From Isoetes taiwanensis (taxonomy: Eukaryota > Streptophyta > Lycopodiopsida > Isoetales > Isoetaceae): DNA of 64,000 bases. The stretch spans positions 4,785,795 to 4,849,794 of the forward strand of contig JAJEKV010000002.1 of assembly GCA_021234155.1 (NCBI GenBank), given 5' to 3'. How positions within the stretch are numbered: the stretch's first letter is position 1; the number at the start of each line of letters is the position of its first letter. Below are positions 23,396-33,507 of this stretch, piece by piece. The notes under the pieces are model-generated. The model made no database searches and was not told the DNA's origin. It saw only the letters and a list, made by a program, of their open reading frames with translations. Both the position numbers and the translations under genes were made by a program.

Positions 23396-23515
23396 TTGGA
23401 TGAGCATATATGCCTTTTATACCTCGATCTGGACCGTACATAGAGATCCTCGTTTGTGGGGTATGTCTGTACAAGTTTTAGTATATTGTATAACACAGTT
23501 TGCGAAATACTATAA
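23396..23515 (+). repeat. dispersed repeat 'A', copy 2
   Basis: Direct-orientation partner of 18590-18717: GATCTGGACCGTACATAG, ATCCTCGTTTGTGGGGTATG and the following TGTACAAGTTTTAGTATA are conserved. Confidence 0.7.
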
Positions 23516-23627
23516 GAAAAGCGTACAAAAACACAAAGAAAACCCCCTGTTATTATGCTACATATTCTTTTGAGTTACTTCAATAAGCATTATGAATTCC
23601 ATGCAAGCCTTGACAGTTTTGGCATGA

Positions 23628-24442
23628 TGATATGGAGCATGCTAGGGGGAGTGGTCCGAAAAAGATTAAGGCAATGGGGCATAGGGATATCAATGATTGA
23701 CAAAAGGGGCAAGAAATCATATCCAAATATTTCAAGCAAAGGAATAGGAAAGCCTCATGCAATTATCTCTACAAAAAGGACGATATTTCCAAAGGAAAGG
23801 TTCATGCAAGGCTTTTTAGCAAAAGGAGGGGTTACCAAAATAGAACGGTAGCGTGGCTGTTAACAAAAGGGGACAGTCGAACTGATACAGGCGGCAGCAA
23901 TCAAAACAGATCGAGAGAAAGAGCCGACTTCTGCCAGCAAATCCGGCATCCTTAATCCGTCCCTGGTTGCGCATCTTCAAATCCGACCCCAGCAGCAGGG
24001 CTACGATTTTCTGCTACCTAATCCGGCACCCAAAGAACCAATTCCAGTCTGCCTTGTCCACAGTCTGCAGGTAGTTGACAGCCGTTGGGGAATCCACAAG
24101 CAAAGTTGTGACTGCAACCATCTTTGAGAGGCCTGCGGTTGAATCCATTCCCTACAGTTGGTAGCTGTGAGTAAAACCGTCTAAACCAAAGGCAGACGTA
24201 GATTGAGTAGATCTCGAGCTTATGGGAATTAAGCCTTGGTCAACTGTATTCGCCCTATAGCCCTTGGAAGTTGCCTTAATCCTGGATCCGGTTGGGTGGT
24301 AACTGGATGCTCCATAGCTTGATTGCGGAGATCAAGTTACATTGTTATTGAATAGAGCTGAAATAATATCTCTTCTTCTGTTTGAATCTATATCTTTGTT
24401 GGGTTAAGTGATAAAAGCTTTAAGAGTCCTTAAACCATATCA
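23628..24442 (+). repeat. 5' LTR of the gag-only element
   Basis: 815 bp, TG...CA ends, identical in length to the right LTR. The three differences I found lie near 23688, 24043 and 24204. The open frame 23555-23851 crossing its start is not a gene. Confidence 0.95.
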
Positions 24443-24444
24443 AG

Positions 24445-24457
24445 TGGTATCAGAGCC
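24445..24457 (+). promoter_or_regulatory. primer-binding site (initiator tRNA-Met)
   Basis: TGGTATCAGAGCC begins two bases after the 5' LTR. It is complementary to the 3' end of plant initiator methionine tRNA, the usual primer for minus-strand synthesis in plant LTR elements. Confidence 0.9.
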
Positions 24458-24479
24458 AGCCAATCCTCATACCTGATCA

Positions 24480-25679
24480 ATGGCCCAACGCTTCAATGTT
24501 ACTGAAGCACAATACCAGCAAGCTTTGTCCAATGCCAGCTACATTGCATCCCAGTTAGCTTTGCCTATGCCTAGCAGTCAGCAAGAGTATGACAGGCAAG
24601 TGGAATTGCTGTCTATCTTGTACCGCTTCCTACCAGATATTTATCTGCAGCCCTCGCAACCTCCTTTGCCTAATGGTCCTCCACCAGTAACTCCGCCACC
24701 GCCACCTAAGCTGAGAAAATGGTTAGAGAAAGTAGACATGCCGTCTTTCAAAGGGGGAAAGACAAAGCCTGTCAAGGTTGTCAGTTTCATCAGCCAGTGG
24801 GAAAAGTTCTTTGAACGTGTGCAGGCAACAGATGTGGAAAGATTGCAAGCCATGGATACTTACTTAAAAGATCAAGCTCAAGCATGGTGGCAAGGTAGGC
24901 GAGAATGTGATCCCAAGATCACCGATTGGGAAAGTTTCAAAATGGCATTTGACGCACATTATTTGCCCTCTAATTATCACAGTGAACTGCGTAGAGAATG
25001 GGATCGTCTGAAGCAGGGGGAAACTGAGAGTATTCAGTCCTACACTTCCAAATTTACTCACTTAGCGGCGCTAATAAGGAATCTGGATGGGAAAGAGCTT
25101 CTGAGAAAATATGTCAGCGGATGTAGGGATGATATCTATGCGGAGATGGAGATATTTCACCCCAAAGATTTAAATGAAGCCATAAAACTAGCATCTGCAG
25201 TGGAACGGAAAATAGATCCCAAAACTAGGAAATTTGATTTTTGGGATGAAGACACTTCAGATGATCAAGAGGATAAAAAGAGTAGCAAAGAGAAGAATGG
25301 AAGTAAGGAATCTTCCAGAAGCTTCAAGAAGAGGAAAAACAACGGCAACGGTAATGGCTTTGAAAAGAAGCGGGAAGAGGGAAGTCAAGGTAGACCGAGG
25401 AAGGAAACTAGGGAACCAAAGGGAGGTTGTTATAGATGCGGAGGAAAGCATTATCTAAGGGATTGTCCGTTTGGAGAAGGGGGGATCACAAAAGTTGAGC
25501 CACCTAAACCTCAAAGGGGTGCACACATGCATGTTATTGAAGGTCCCAAGCTGGAGGATATACCTGAGACCTCTAAAGCTGCTGATGAGCGGAAGAAAGG
25601 TGTAAGCTTCCAAGATGAGGAACGAGCGAAGGCTAATGCCAAGGAATGGAAATGGCTCCAAATGGGAACTATAGGGTAA
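24480..25679 (+). CDS. gag: Gag protein of the gag-only retrotransposon
   Basis: An uninterrupted 399-residue frame starting 37 bases after the 5' LTR. An N-terminal helical part (MAQRFNVTEAQYQQ) and a proline-rich linker (GPPPVTPPPPPKLRKWLEK, about residues 60-83) lead into a retrotransposon gag domain (about 90-190, with DQAQAWWQ and WESFKMAFDAHYLP). A basic region rich in K, G, N and S (about 250-315) precedes a zinc knuckle CYRCGGKHYLRDC (about 317-329). The knuckle spacing is CX2CX3HX4C, one residue shorter than the usual CX2CX4HX4C. Gag forms the particle and binds the element's RNA. The intact frame, despite the absence of pol, suggests selection on Gag or simply youth. Confidence 0.93.
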   Translation: MAQRFNVTEAQYQQALSNASYIASQLALPMPSSQQEYDRQVELLSILYRFLPDIYLQPSQPPLPNGPPPVTPPPPPKLRKWLEKVDMPSFKGGKTKPVKVVSFISQWEKFFERVQATDVERLQAMDTYLKDQAQAWWQGRRECDPKITDWESFKMAFDAHYLPSNYHSELRREWDRLKQGETESIQSYTSKFTHLAALIRNLDGKELLRKYVSGCRDDIYAEMEIFHPKDLNEAIKLASAVERKIDPKTRKFDFWDEDTSDDQEDKKSSKEKNGSKESSRSFKKRKNNGNGNGFEKKREEGSQGRPRKETREPKGGCYRCGGKHYLRDCPFGEGGITKVEPPKPQRGAHMHVIEGPKLEDIPETSKAADERKKGVSFQDEERAKANAKEWKWLQMGTIG

Positions 25680-26546
25680 ACATAGTTAAAATTTATACCT
25701 TTAAGGTAAGATTTGCAAGATTTGATTTGCAAGATTTGATTTGTAAGTTGAATTTCGTGTGGAATGAAAATTAAACTGTTATGTAAGCATGGTGCATTAG
25801 ATGTAAATTTTGAAGAATGGTAATTGTAATTGTAGCAATAGACCTGCCAAAATTTACATCAGTATCACGGAGATACAATGATTGGGTATCGTGGAGATAC
25901 TATATTATGAGGATACAATTAAATAGTACCGCGGAGGTACAAGGATATATCGTACTGCGGAAGTACGCGGATATCTAGACCGAGGAAGGAAACTAGGGAA
26001 CCAAAGGGAGGTTGTTATAGATGCGGAGGAAAGCATTATCTAAGGGATTGTCCGTTTGGAGAAGGGGGGATCACAAAAGTTGAGCCACCTAAACCTCAAA
26101 GGGGTGCACACATGCATGTTATTGAAGGTCCCAAGCTGGAGGATATACCTGAGACCTCTAAAGCTGCTGATGAGCGGAAGAAAGGTGTAAGCTTCCAAGA
26201 TGAGGAACGAGCGAAGGCTAATGCCAAGGAACGGAAATGGCTCCAAATGGGAACTATAGGGTAAACATAGTTAAAATTTATACCTTTAAGGTAAGATTTG
26301 CAAGATTTGATTTGTAAGTTGAATTTCGTGTGGAATGAAAATTAAACTGTTATGTAAGCATGGTGCATTAGATGTAAATTTTGAAGAATGGTAATTGTAA
26401 TTGTAGCAATAGACCTGCCAAAATTTACATCAGTATCGCGGAGATACAATGATTGGGTATCGTGGAGATACTATATTATGAGGATACAATTAAATAGTAC
26501 CGCGGAGGTACAAGGATATATCGTACTGCGGAAGTACGCGGATATC
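25391..26546 (+). repeat. 585-bp tandem duplication including gag 3' end and hairpins
   Basis: Copy 1 is 25391-25975 and copy 2 is 25976-26546. Both start TAGACCGAGGAAGGAAACTA. Copy 2 lacks a 14-base unit (CAAGATTTGATTTG) that is repeated in copy 1 near 25711-25740. The duplicated unit carries the zinc-knuckle end of gag, the stop codon and four stem-loops. The second gag end (to 26263) has no start and should not be translated. Copies are nearly identical, so the duplication is recent. Confidence 0.95.
25862..25967 (+). other. array of four GGA-loop stem-loops, copy 1
   Basis: Perfect short hairpins at 25862-25876 (GTATC-ACGGA-GATAC), 25886-25900 (GTATC-GTGGA-GATAC), 25926-25940 (GTACC-GCGGA-GGTAC) and 25951-25967 (CGTACT-GCGGA-AGTACG). 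Stems differ while the loop stays close to GCGGA. They lie in the untranslated region between gag and the 3' LTR. Confidence 0.8.
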
Positions 26547-26667
26547 CATAACTATTTCTTAAGTTTGCAGGATTACGGAACCCTTCGATGCAATTTGACT
26601 TGGATGCAATTATCTTGAGAAGGGATGGACCCATCTCAAGTGCATTCGAAAGATCGCGGACGATCTT
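26433..26667 (+). other. array of GGA-loop stem-loops, copy 2, plus a fifth hairpin
   Basis: The four hairpins recur at 26433-26447 (loop now GCGGA), 26457-26471, 26497-26511 and 26522-26538. A fifth, outside the duplication, is AAGATC-GCGGAC-GATCTT at 26650-26667, with a completely different stem but the same GCGGA in its loop. It stands directly before the polypurine tract. An outer pairing GGATAT/ATATCC encloses the fourth hairpin. Confidence 0.8.
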
Positions 26668-26671
26668 CTTC

Positions 26672-26686
26672 AAGAAGGGATGGAAT
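26672..26686 (+). promoter_or_regulatory. polypurine tract
   Basis: AAGAAGGGATGGAAT directly precedes the 3' LTR start at 26687. It is the expected primer site for plus-strand synthesis. The TRIM at 35.5 kb has a very similar tract before the same LTR start TGATATGG. Confidence 0.8.
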
Positions 26687-27501
26687 TGATATGGAGCATG
26701 CTAGGGGGAGTGGTCCGAAAAAGATTAAGGCAATGGGACATAGGGATATCAATGATTGACAAAAGGGGCAAGAAATCATATCCAAATATTTCAAGCAAAG
26801 GAATAGGAAAGCCTCATGCAATTATCTCTACAAAAAGGACGATATTTCCAAAGGAAAGGTTCATGCAAGGCTTTTTAGCAAAAGGAGGGGTTACCAAAAT
26901 AGAACGGTAGCGTGGCTGTTAACAAAAGGGGACAGTCGAACTGATACAGGCGGCAGCAATCAAAACAGATCGAGAGAAAGAGCCGACTTCTGCCAGCAAA
27001 TCCGGCATCCTTAATCCGTCCCTGGTTGCGCATCTTCAAATCCGACCCCAGCAGCAGGGCTACGATTTTCTGCTACCTAATCCGGCACCCAAAGAATCAA
27101 TTCCAGTCTGCCTTGTCCACAGTCTGCAGGTAGTTGACAGCCGTTGGGGAATCCACAAGCAAAGTTGTGACTGCAACCATCTTTGAGAGGCCTGCGGTTG
27201 AATCCATTCCCTACAGTTGGTAGCTGTGAGTAAAACCGTCTAAACCAAAGGCAGACGTAGATTAAGTAGATCTCGAGCTTATGGGAATTAAGCCTTGGTC
27301 AACTGTATTCGCCCTATAGCCCTTGGAAGTTGCCTTAATCCTGGATCCGGTTGGGTGGTAACTGGATGCTCCATAGCTTGATTGCGGAGATCAAGTTACA
27401 TTGTTATTGAATAGAGCTGAAATAATATCTCTTCTTCTGTTTGAATCTATATCTTTGTTGGGTTAAGTGATAAAAGCTTTAAGAGTCCTTAAACCATATC
27501 A
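26687..27501 (+). repeat. 3' LTR of the gag-only element
   Basis: 815 bp, same ends as the 5' LTR, followed by CATGA. Confidence 0.95.
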
Positions 27502-28150
27502 CATGACTTGGTCAATTCTAGGCAAGCTTTGCGAGTTTTAGCATGGCCTTTACGAGGTTTCCTCTCTATGTCCAGTCCTTGGTCTACTTTCGAGGCCGTA
27601 GTTGGTCTACTTAGATTTCATTCTTGTTTGGTTTCTTTCTATAGAGTGCATTATTGTAGGTTGTTTGGTTTCTTTTTATAGAGTACAGGTGGAATTTTGT
27701 TTGAGGTTTTACTTCCTTTTTGTGTTCCTCTTTCATGCACCTGGAGTTATCGTACAAGTGTAATTCTTGTTTTGTGCCCCTCTTTTTTGTTAGTCTTGTT
27801 ATATATCTAAGTTTCCATTCTTTGCTTTGTGTTTTCACTCTTTGCATTGTGAGGTTTTGTGGTTTTGGACACTTGTTTGTACTTGGAGCCTTTTGTTTAG
27901 GTCCATTATTTTTCTTAGCGAGTAGATGTTGTACTATTGTTTCTTAGTGAGTGAATATGTTGTGCTTGAGCCTCCGTATAATTGTGATGGAGGTTTGGTG
28001 GTTTGGACACGTGTAGTCCCTACCCCTTGTTGATGGAGCCGTAGTTTGAGTTTTCGACATCTATTGATGTTCTCTTTAGTGAGTCAAGTCTCTGCGTCAT
28101 GATCTTTTCTAGTTTGATGTTCCTTCCCTTGCACTTTTTTTTCAATTTTT
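27502..28150. other. T/G-rich non-coding stretch
   Basis: The plus strand is again rich in T and G with no credible gene, like 13.2-18.7 kb. It ends in a T-run at about 28132-28156, just before the LINE. Confidence 0.4.
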
Positions 28151-28154
28151 TTTA

Positions 28155-29569
28155 GATGACCAATAGTAGAGTTGTGCCCATATACAAGGCAGGGGACCCT
28201 CAATGCCCAGCCAACTATCATATTATTATGGTCAGCTCTCTCTTTGCAAAAATTGTTGGCTTGCATCCTTGAGCAGCGACTGACAATATGGGCAGAGGAG
28301 GCAGATGTGCGAGCTCTCACACAAGCAGGCTTTTGGCCCAGGCATTCCACCATTGATCATATCTTCACTCTGCGCACATTGATTGAGGATAGCAAGAATG
28401 ACCGGCAAAACATGTACTGTTGTTTCGTGGATTTCACAAAAGCTTTTGACACAGTGCCCCAGGACAAGTTATGGGACAGATTGCGGCAGCTGGGGACCCC
28501 CCTTGACTTGCAAAATGCAATATATAAGCTATACAAGGCATGCTCAGGCCGTATCACATCGTCAGGACAGCCGGTAATCAGTAGTATTGGAGTGCATCGG
28601 GGTTACCCCTCTCCCCCACACTCTTTGGCCTATACATTGACCAGCTGGAAGATTGGCTCTCTGAGGACGGAGGTGCGGGCGTCCATCTCATGCATCACAC
28701 AATCTGGCAACTCATATATGCTGACGATGTTAACCTCCTGGCCTATACTCCAGAGGACATGCAACGTCACCTGGATGCTCTTGACACTTTTTGCCGATTC
28801 ACTGGCATGCGAGTTAACTTGGCCAAAACCAGGGTGATGCTAATTTCATCATCTCGTCAGTCAAGGCTTCCATCAGGTTGTGGGTCACTGCGGGTTGGAA
28901 AGCACTATATGCCATGCAGAGAAACAACCACAAGGCAGCGCCTGGGGCCACCAGTCACACTTGTTTAGGGCCTTGGTCGAGCCGGTTCTCTTGTATGGGG
29001 CAGAAGTGTGGGGTCTGGTGATATCCCTAAACACTTGGAATGACCTCGAGCAGGTGCAGAAAGCCTTCTTGGCACGAGCCCTTGGGGTAAAGTTCACAGT
29101 TCCATACCAGATCCTACTCCAGGAGACATGTTTTCTACCCCTTCAACGGGCTGCATTGGAACGCCATATCATTTACTTCCAGAAGGTGGTCGCTATGGGT
29201 GATACACGTTTGCCCAATCTTGCTTTGGACGTGGCGATCGGTCCCCAACGCCTCAAAGCCTGCTGGAAGGACAAGCAAGCTCAGTGGTTCTCACGCTGGG
29301 GTGTACTGGCAAACAGATGCGTACAGGTACGGGCAAAGAAAGATCACAATGCACTTAAGCTGTACCTAGATGCTACTTTCCTTCGCAAGCTCTGGGATGC
29401 AGATACTCTGACACACGTTAAGCTGGCACACTATCAGCAACAAGTCAATCATAGGCTCACGAGAAGCCCACACCAGTACTTGTACACCCATTTGCCCATG
29501 AAGAAGTGCAGACTTATAGCTTTTATTCGCACGGGTGCACTTACTAGTGCCTGGCCAACCGTTGCATGA
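28155..29569 (+). pseudogene. LINE reverse transcriptase, truncated and frameshifted
   Basis: Three frames in succession give one RT. VPIYKAGDPQCPANYHIIMV lies near 28170-28230. Next comes the long segment with CCFVDFTKAFDTVPQDKLWD (motif A, DFTKAFD). After a frame change, LFGLYIDQLEDWL leads to LIYADDVNLLAY (motif C, YADD) at about 28712-28745. The C-terminal connection region follows (PVLLYGAEVWGL, LEQVQKAFLARALGV) to a stop at 29567. This is the ORF2 RT of a non-LTR retrotransposon. The endonuclease and 5' part are missing, as usual for 5'-truncated copies, and several frameshifts make it inactive. Confidence 0.85.
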
Positions 29570-29856
29570 GTTATTGAATACGACGTCAGTGGGTTTGTTG
29601 AGGTCATACCTCCAGGAGGTTATGGATGCACGGACTCAGTTGTGTTCTCTGGGACAGTATTGAACTGTCCTATACAATTGTACAGTGTACCAGCATACTT
29701 ATTACTGCCAAGGTTTTTCCCTCGAAAACCCTTCGGGGCGGGGTTTTTTAATCCTGATAGTAATACGCTTGCTGCTCTCTTTTTATTTGGGTCCCATAGG
29801 CCAATTGGTCTCCGTGGACGATAAAAAAATCTATTCTATTCTATTCTATTCTTAAG
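29570..29856 (+). mobile_element. LINE 3' UTR with (ATTCT)n tail
   Basis: The region after the RT ends in GGCCAATTGGTCTCCGTGGACG, an A-run and four to five ATTCT units (29829-29855). A microsatellite tail marks the 3' end of the LINE. A similar end phrase (CCAGTTGGCCTTAGTGGATG) closes the SINE at 58.35-58.52 kb, which may use the same LINE machinery. Confidence 0.65.
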
Positions 29857-30590
29857 ATTTACACTAATTTCCCAAATGCCCTTAAGTTTTCTTTGAATTT
29901 CCCAAACGCCCGTGAGAACTAGAACGTGAGTTTCCTTCAAGTTTCAAATGCTTCAAAATTCACCAAATACCCTTAGGCCCTGCATGTGAATGAACTATGA
30001 TCTCTGCCCTTGCATCCTTCGCTACTTCTTAACTCCTACAAATCCTCTTTCTTGATTTTATTTGGCTACAATAAGTTGTTATTGTAAATTGGATCGAATT
30101 AGTGCTTTCGACAAGAGGATCATTGCAAATCGCTAGAGGAAATTGATGGGCTGAGAGCAAATCAATGGAGCAGAAATTAATTTGGTGTCTTGGCTTCCTT
30201 TAAGGTACTGAGAATAGAAATAGACGTCTTTGCTAAAAAGGCGCTAAGAATATCTGTTACAAAAAGGGTATTCCATGAAATATGAAAAACTAGTGGGCAT
30301 TAGCTGAAACTTAAAATTATACAGAGGGATATATGTTGACCAAGGGCATCTCATAAAATTATCGAAACTCAGTGGTATATGATAAAATTTGGGGGAAATT
30401 CCAAATATCCCCTCAAGTTTACAAATATTCCAAAAATACCTCTAGAAATAGGGTATTTAGCTCAACTGGCAATAACTTTCTTGGGATTATTCGAAACTCA
30501 GTCAAAACATACAGGTATTTTGTAGTTTTTCCCTTTTTAAGATAGCATACGTACTTGGGGCGTATTATACAATTGGAAAAACTCTCCCTT
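29857..30590. other. upstream region of RPF2
   Basis: AT-rich, no gene. Loose repeats of the type CCAAATGCCCTTAAG, CCAAACGCCC and CAAATACCCTTA occur at about 29870-29970, then long T/A stretches. Confidence 0.45.
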
Positions 30591-30599
30591 AAACCCTAA
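30591..30599 (+). promoter_or_regulatory. telo-box upstream of RPF2
   Basis: AAACCCTAA stands 35 bp before the RPF2 start codon. Telo-boxes are typical promoter elements of plant ribosomal-protein and ribosome-biogenesis genes. Its position next to such a gene supports a functional promoter. Confidence 0.7.
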
Positions 30600-30633
30600 A
30601 CTTCTAGGCCGTGGAAGAGCCACAGGCAACAGA

Positions 30634-33507
30634 ATGCTGCAAGCTACGAAGCCACAGTCGCGTCGCGCAAGACGGTTGCTGGAGAAGAGGGCACCCAAAA
30701 TTGTAAGTTACTGAAGGCTTCGGTTTCTTATAAAACTGTTTATTGAAGTTTGTGTTTTCTCAATTCATATATCGATTGGAACTTACAGGATGAAAATGTC
30801 AAGAAAATGTTACTCCTTCAGGGTTCAGCTTGTTCCAATGTTCTAAAGGGAGTGATTGCTGACTTCCATCAGCTGAAAAAGCCTGGTCAACATGCACGTA
30901 AATTCACTCGGAGAAATGATAACATTCATCTGTTTGAAGGGCTTGGAGAAACGAGTTTAGAGTACTGGTGCCGACAAAATGACTGCAGTTTGTTTATGGT
31001 ATGCGATTCAGCTGTAGGACCATACAAGTAGATATAACACCTAAAGTATCATGGCATTACATTATGGTTTTTTTGTAGGAACGCATATGAGATTCCTTCC
31101 CTAATGACCAGTGTCACAAATATAGCTGCAAATTATCTCAATAATCACACTACGTTTTGTCAGCAAATTCGAACGAGAAGGCAAATCTGACCATTATAGA
31201 AGAAATAGATCCCCCTTTACCTTTTGGTGCTGTTCGCTCGATGTTTTGAGATGGATCTTTTTCTATTACATGCCTGATTAATTAGACTTTTGCAATGGAT
31301 GCAGTTTTTTAAAAAACGAAGAACCTAGTAAAATGAAGAACCTAGTAACAATGAAAGCAGAATTGTATCTATTTGTATGACGAAAACCTTTATAGATGCA
31401 ACAGGTTGACGGGGTTGAGATGACCATTTAATATGTATATGCAAGGTATTTGGTGCATTCATGCTCGAGGAATCATCTTATAGTTCCCGATTAAGCAGTG
31501 CACACGGCTTTCTGTTCTTTCCAGTCCGGGAGACTTGCACTACAGATCTAGGTTAAGTAACATCTTGTTGAACCTTATAATTTATAGGTAATAGTAAGAC
31601 ATCTGAAGACATGAACCTATTGGGGTAGACTTCATTCCTTGGTGTTTCTTCGCTTATAGATATTAAACACGTGGTTCTGCTCATCCGATCATTGGTTTCT
31701 AGGCATGCTTCACTTGCTAATCACATACACTTTATGCAGGTTGGTAGCCATACAAAAAAACGTCCACACAACCTGACTCTGGGGCGGATGTATGATTTCC
31801 ACATTTATGATTTACTTGAAGTTGGTGTTGAACAATACAAATCTATTGCTTCATTGGGAGGAGGTCACCAATTCGCACCACAAGAAGGTTCAAAGCCTTG
31901 CTTTGCTTTTATTGGACAAGCCTTTGATTCAGATGGAAAATTTCAACACTTCAAGGAATATATACTGGATGCCTTTAGAGGAGAGGTATCATTAGATGAT
32001 GACGTTCGTTATTTTTGAATTTAATATGTTGCTACTTAGACAGGGTTGAAAATGCTTAGATGATCTGTCAAGCTTAATTGTAGCGAAAAAATTTATTCAT
32101 TTTGCTTTTGCTGTACCTTAGTGCTCATGTTTATGGAATTTAGGTTGTTGAAGCTATAAACCTGGCTGGATTAGACCATGTTTATCTCTGTGTTGCTGCT
32201 GGAGATAAGGTACGTATCTTCACAATGACACTTATCTGCATTTTGATCGTCCAAGTCTTGTTGGATACAGAGACTGCATCTGCTGAAGTAAATGATAAAT
32301 AAAGTTGGCTGGTAATCATAGCTAATCAGTGCTTAAGGGCTTGATTTGAGTGCAAAAATATTAAATGTATTGAAGGGTGCAACCAAGTTGCTTTAGGAAT
32401 AATTGTTAATGCACTAGCTTCTGATTTATTCAAACTGCAACTAGAAAACTTGGTTCTTGGTAATGATGTAATTACTATATAATATGGAAAGGACTAACAA
32501 TTTATCCCAAAATATTGTCTGATACTCATGTATCCATATAAAGGAACAGAAGAAATCCAAGTAAGGTTTGCCAGGAGGCAGAGCATTTGTCCTTTCCATA
32601 TTTGAAGTATATTTAGCTTGCATATGTAAAGTTACATATAGAGGCTTGGTATAAAGACTCCTAAATTGCTGATGCCTTTTCCTTTGGTATACCTTGTAGT
32701 TTTAATTTTCCTTTCATTTTTGTGACCATAGGTGTTGTTTAGGCATTGCGCAATTCGTCTCATGAAGTCAGGTACAAAAGTTCCGCGGGTTGAATTAATT
32801 GAAGTAGGACCATCTCTGGACTTGGTGCTTAGACGTCAAAGACTTCCTAATCAGGACATGATGAAGGCGGCCATGAAGTCCACGAGAACTTTATCGACAA
32901 AGAAGGTCCTCATAGATTCTTATCTACCTTTTTCAAACTGTTTTTGTAAATGATGGAGTTCCTTAAGAACTATCTCCACTTTTGCAGGTCAAGAATGTCA
33001 GTGGGGACCTTATTGCAGGAAAAGTGGGCAGAATTTACATTCCTAAACAAGAGGTATGCACTAGTTCTTTTTAGGGAATTTTTTTAAAACATTGCAACCA
33101 TAAGATCTCCGATAATCTAATCTTGATTCTACTTCTAACCTAAAGCTTATGAGAAAGGTAAGAATAAAAGAACTGTATGCATAAGGACTTGATCGTAAAG
33201 ACTAATAGAAGAGGATTGCATATGTATACGTAGCGTAGCTTTTGCAGCAATCTTGTTTCCTTTTTGTTTGGTTATGCGGTTAAGGAAAATGAGGACGGTT
33301 ATTTGACACTATCAATGTTGCATCCTTGATGTGCAGGTTGGAGAAATGGCACTTAGCAAAATGAAGGGTCTAAAGAGGGAGCGCCGAGAAGCAGCTGCAT
33401 CACATAACCATTCTCAAAGTGCAAGTGTTCCAGAAAATGAGTTAAAGAACAAAAAACAGAGGTTTGAAGACAATTCTGATGCTGAGGATCCTGGAAGAGA
33501 GTGTTAA
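30634..33507 (+). CDS. RPF2: ribosome production factor 2 homolog (Brix domain)
   Basis: Seven exons keep one frame with no stop: 30634-30702, 30789-30998, 31740-31985, 32144-32209, 32732-32905, 32988-33053 and 33337-33507, giving 333 residues plus TAA. The start ATG precedes a basic N-terminus (SRRARRLLEKRAPKI). Diagnostic segments are GETSLEYWCRQNDCSLFM, VGSHTKKRPHNLTLGRMYD, VPRVELIEVGPSLDLVLRR and KVGRIYIPKQ. These match the Brix-domain protein RPF2. With RRS1 it loads the 5S RNP (5S rRNA, uL18, uL5) into pre-60S particles in the nucleolus. Length is slightly above the roughly 310 of animal proteins because of a hydrophilic C-terminus rich in E, N, K and S. Introns are GT/AG; the fifth donor (GTCCTC) is weak and its exon edge is the least certain. 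It is the only host gene here that looks intact. Confidence 0.93.

Larger units (their letters stand above)
23628..27501 (+). mobile_element. complete gag-only LTR retrotransposon (TR-GAG type)
   Basis: Two 815-bp LTRs (23628-24442 and 26687-27501) begin TGATATGG and end CCATATCA. I count three mismatches between them. The element is flanked by the 5-bp target duplication CATGA (23623-23627 and 27502-27506). A primer-binding site and a polypurine tract are in place. The only coding region is gag; protease, RT, RNase H and integrase are all missing. It must therefore move with enzymes from another element. Total length is 3874 bp. This is the architecture published as terminal-repeat retrotransposons with a GAG domain. 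The nearly identical LTRs and intact duplication show a recent insertion. Confidence 0.95.

Noticed and set aside
26040..26246. Second minus-strand frame identical to 25455-25661
   Set aside because: Shadow of the duplicated gag 3' end on the other strand.
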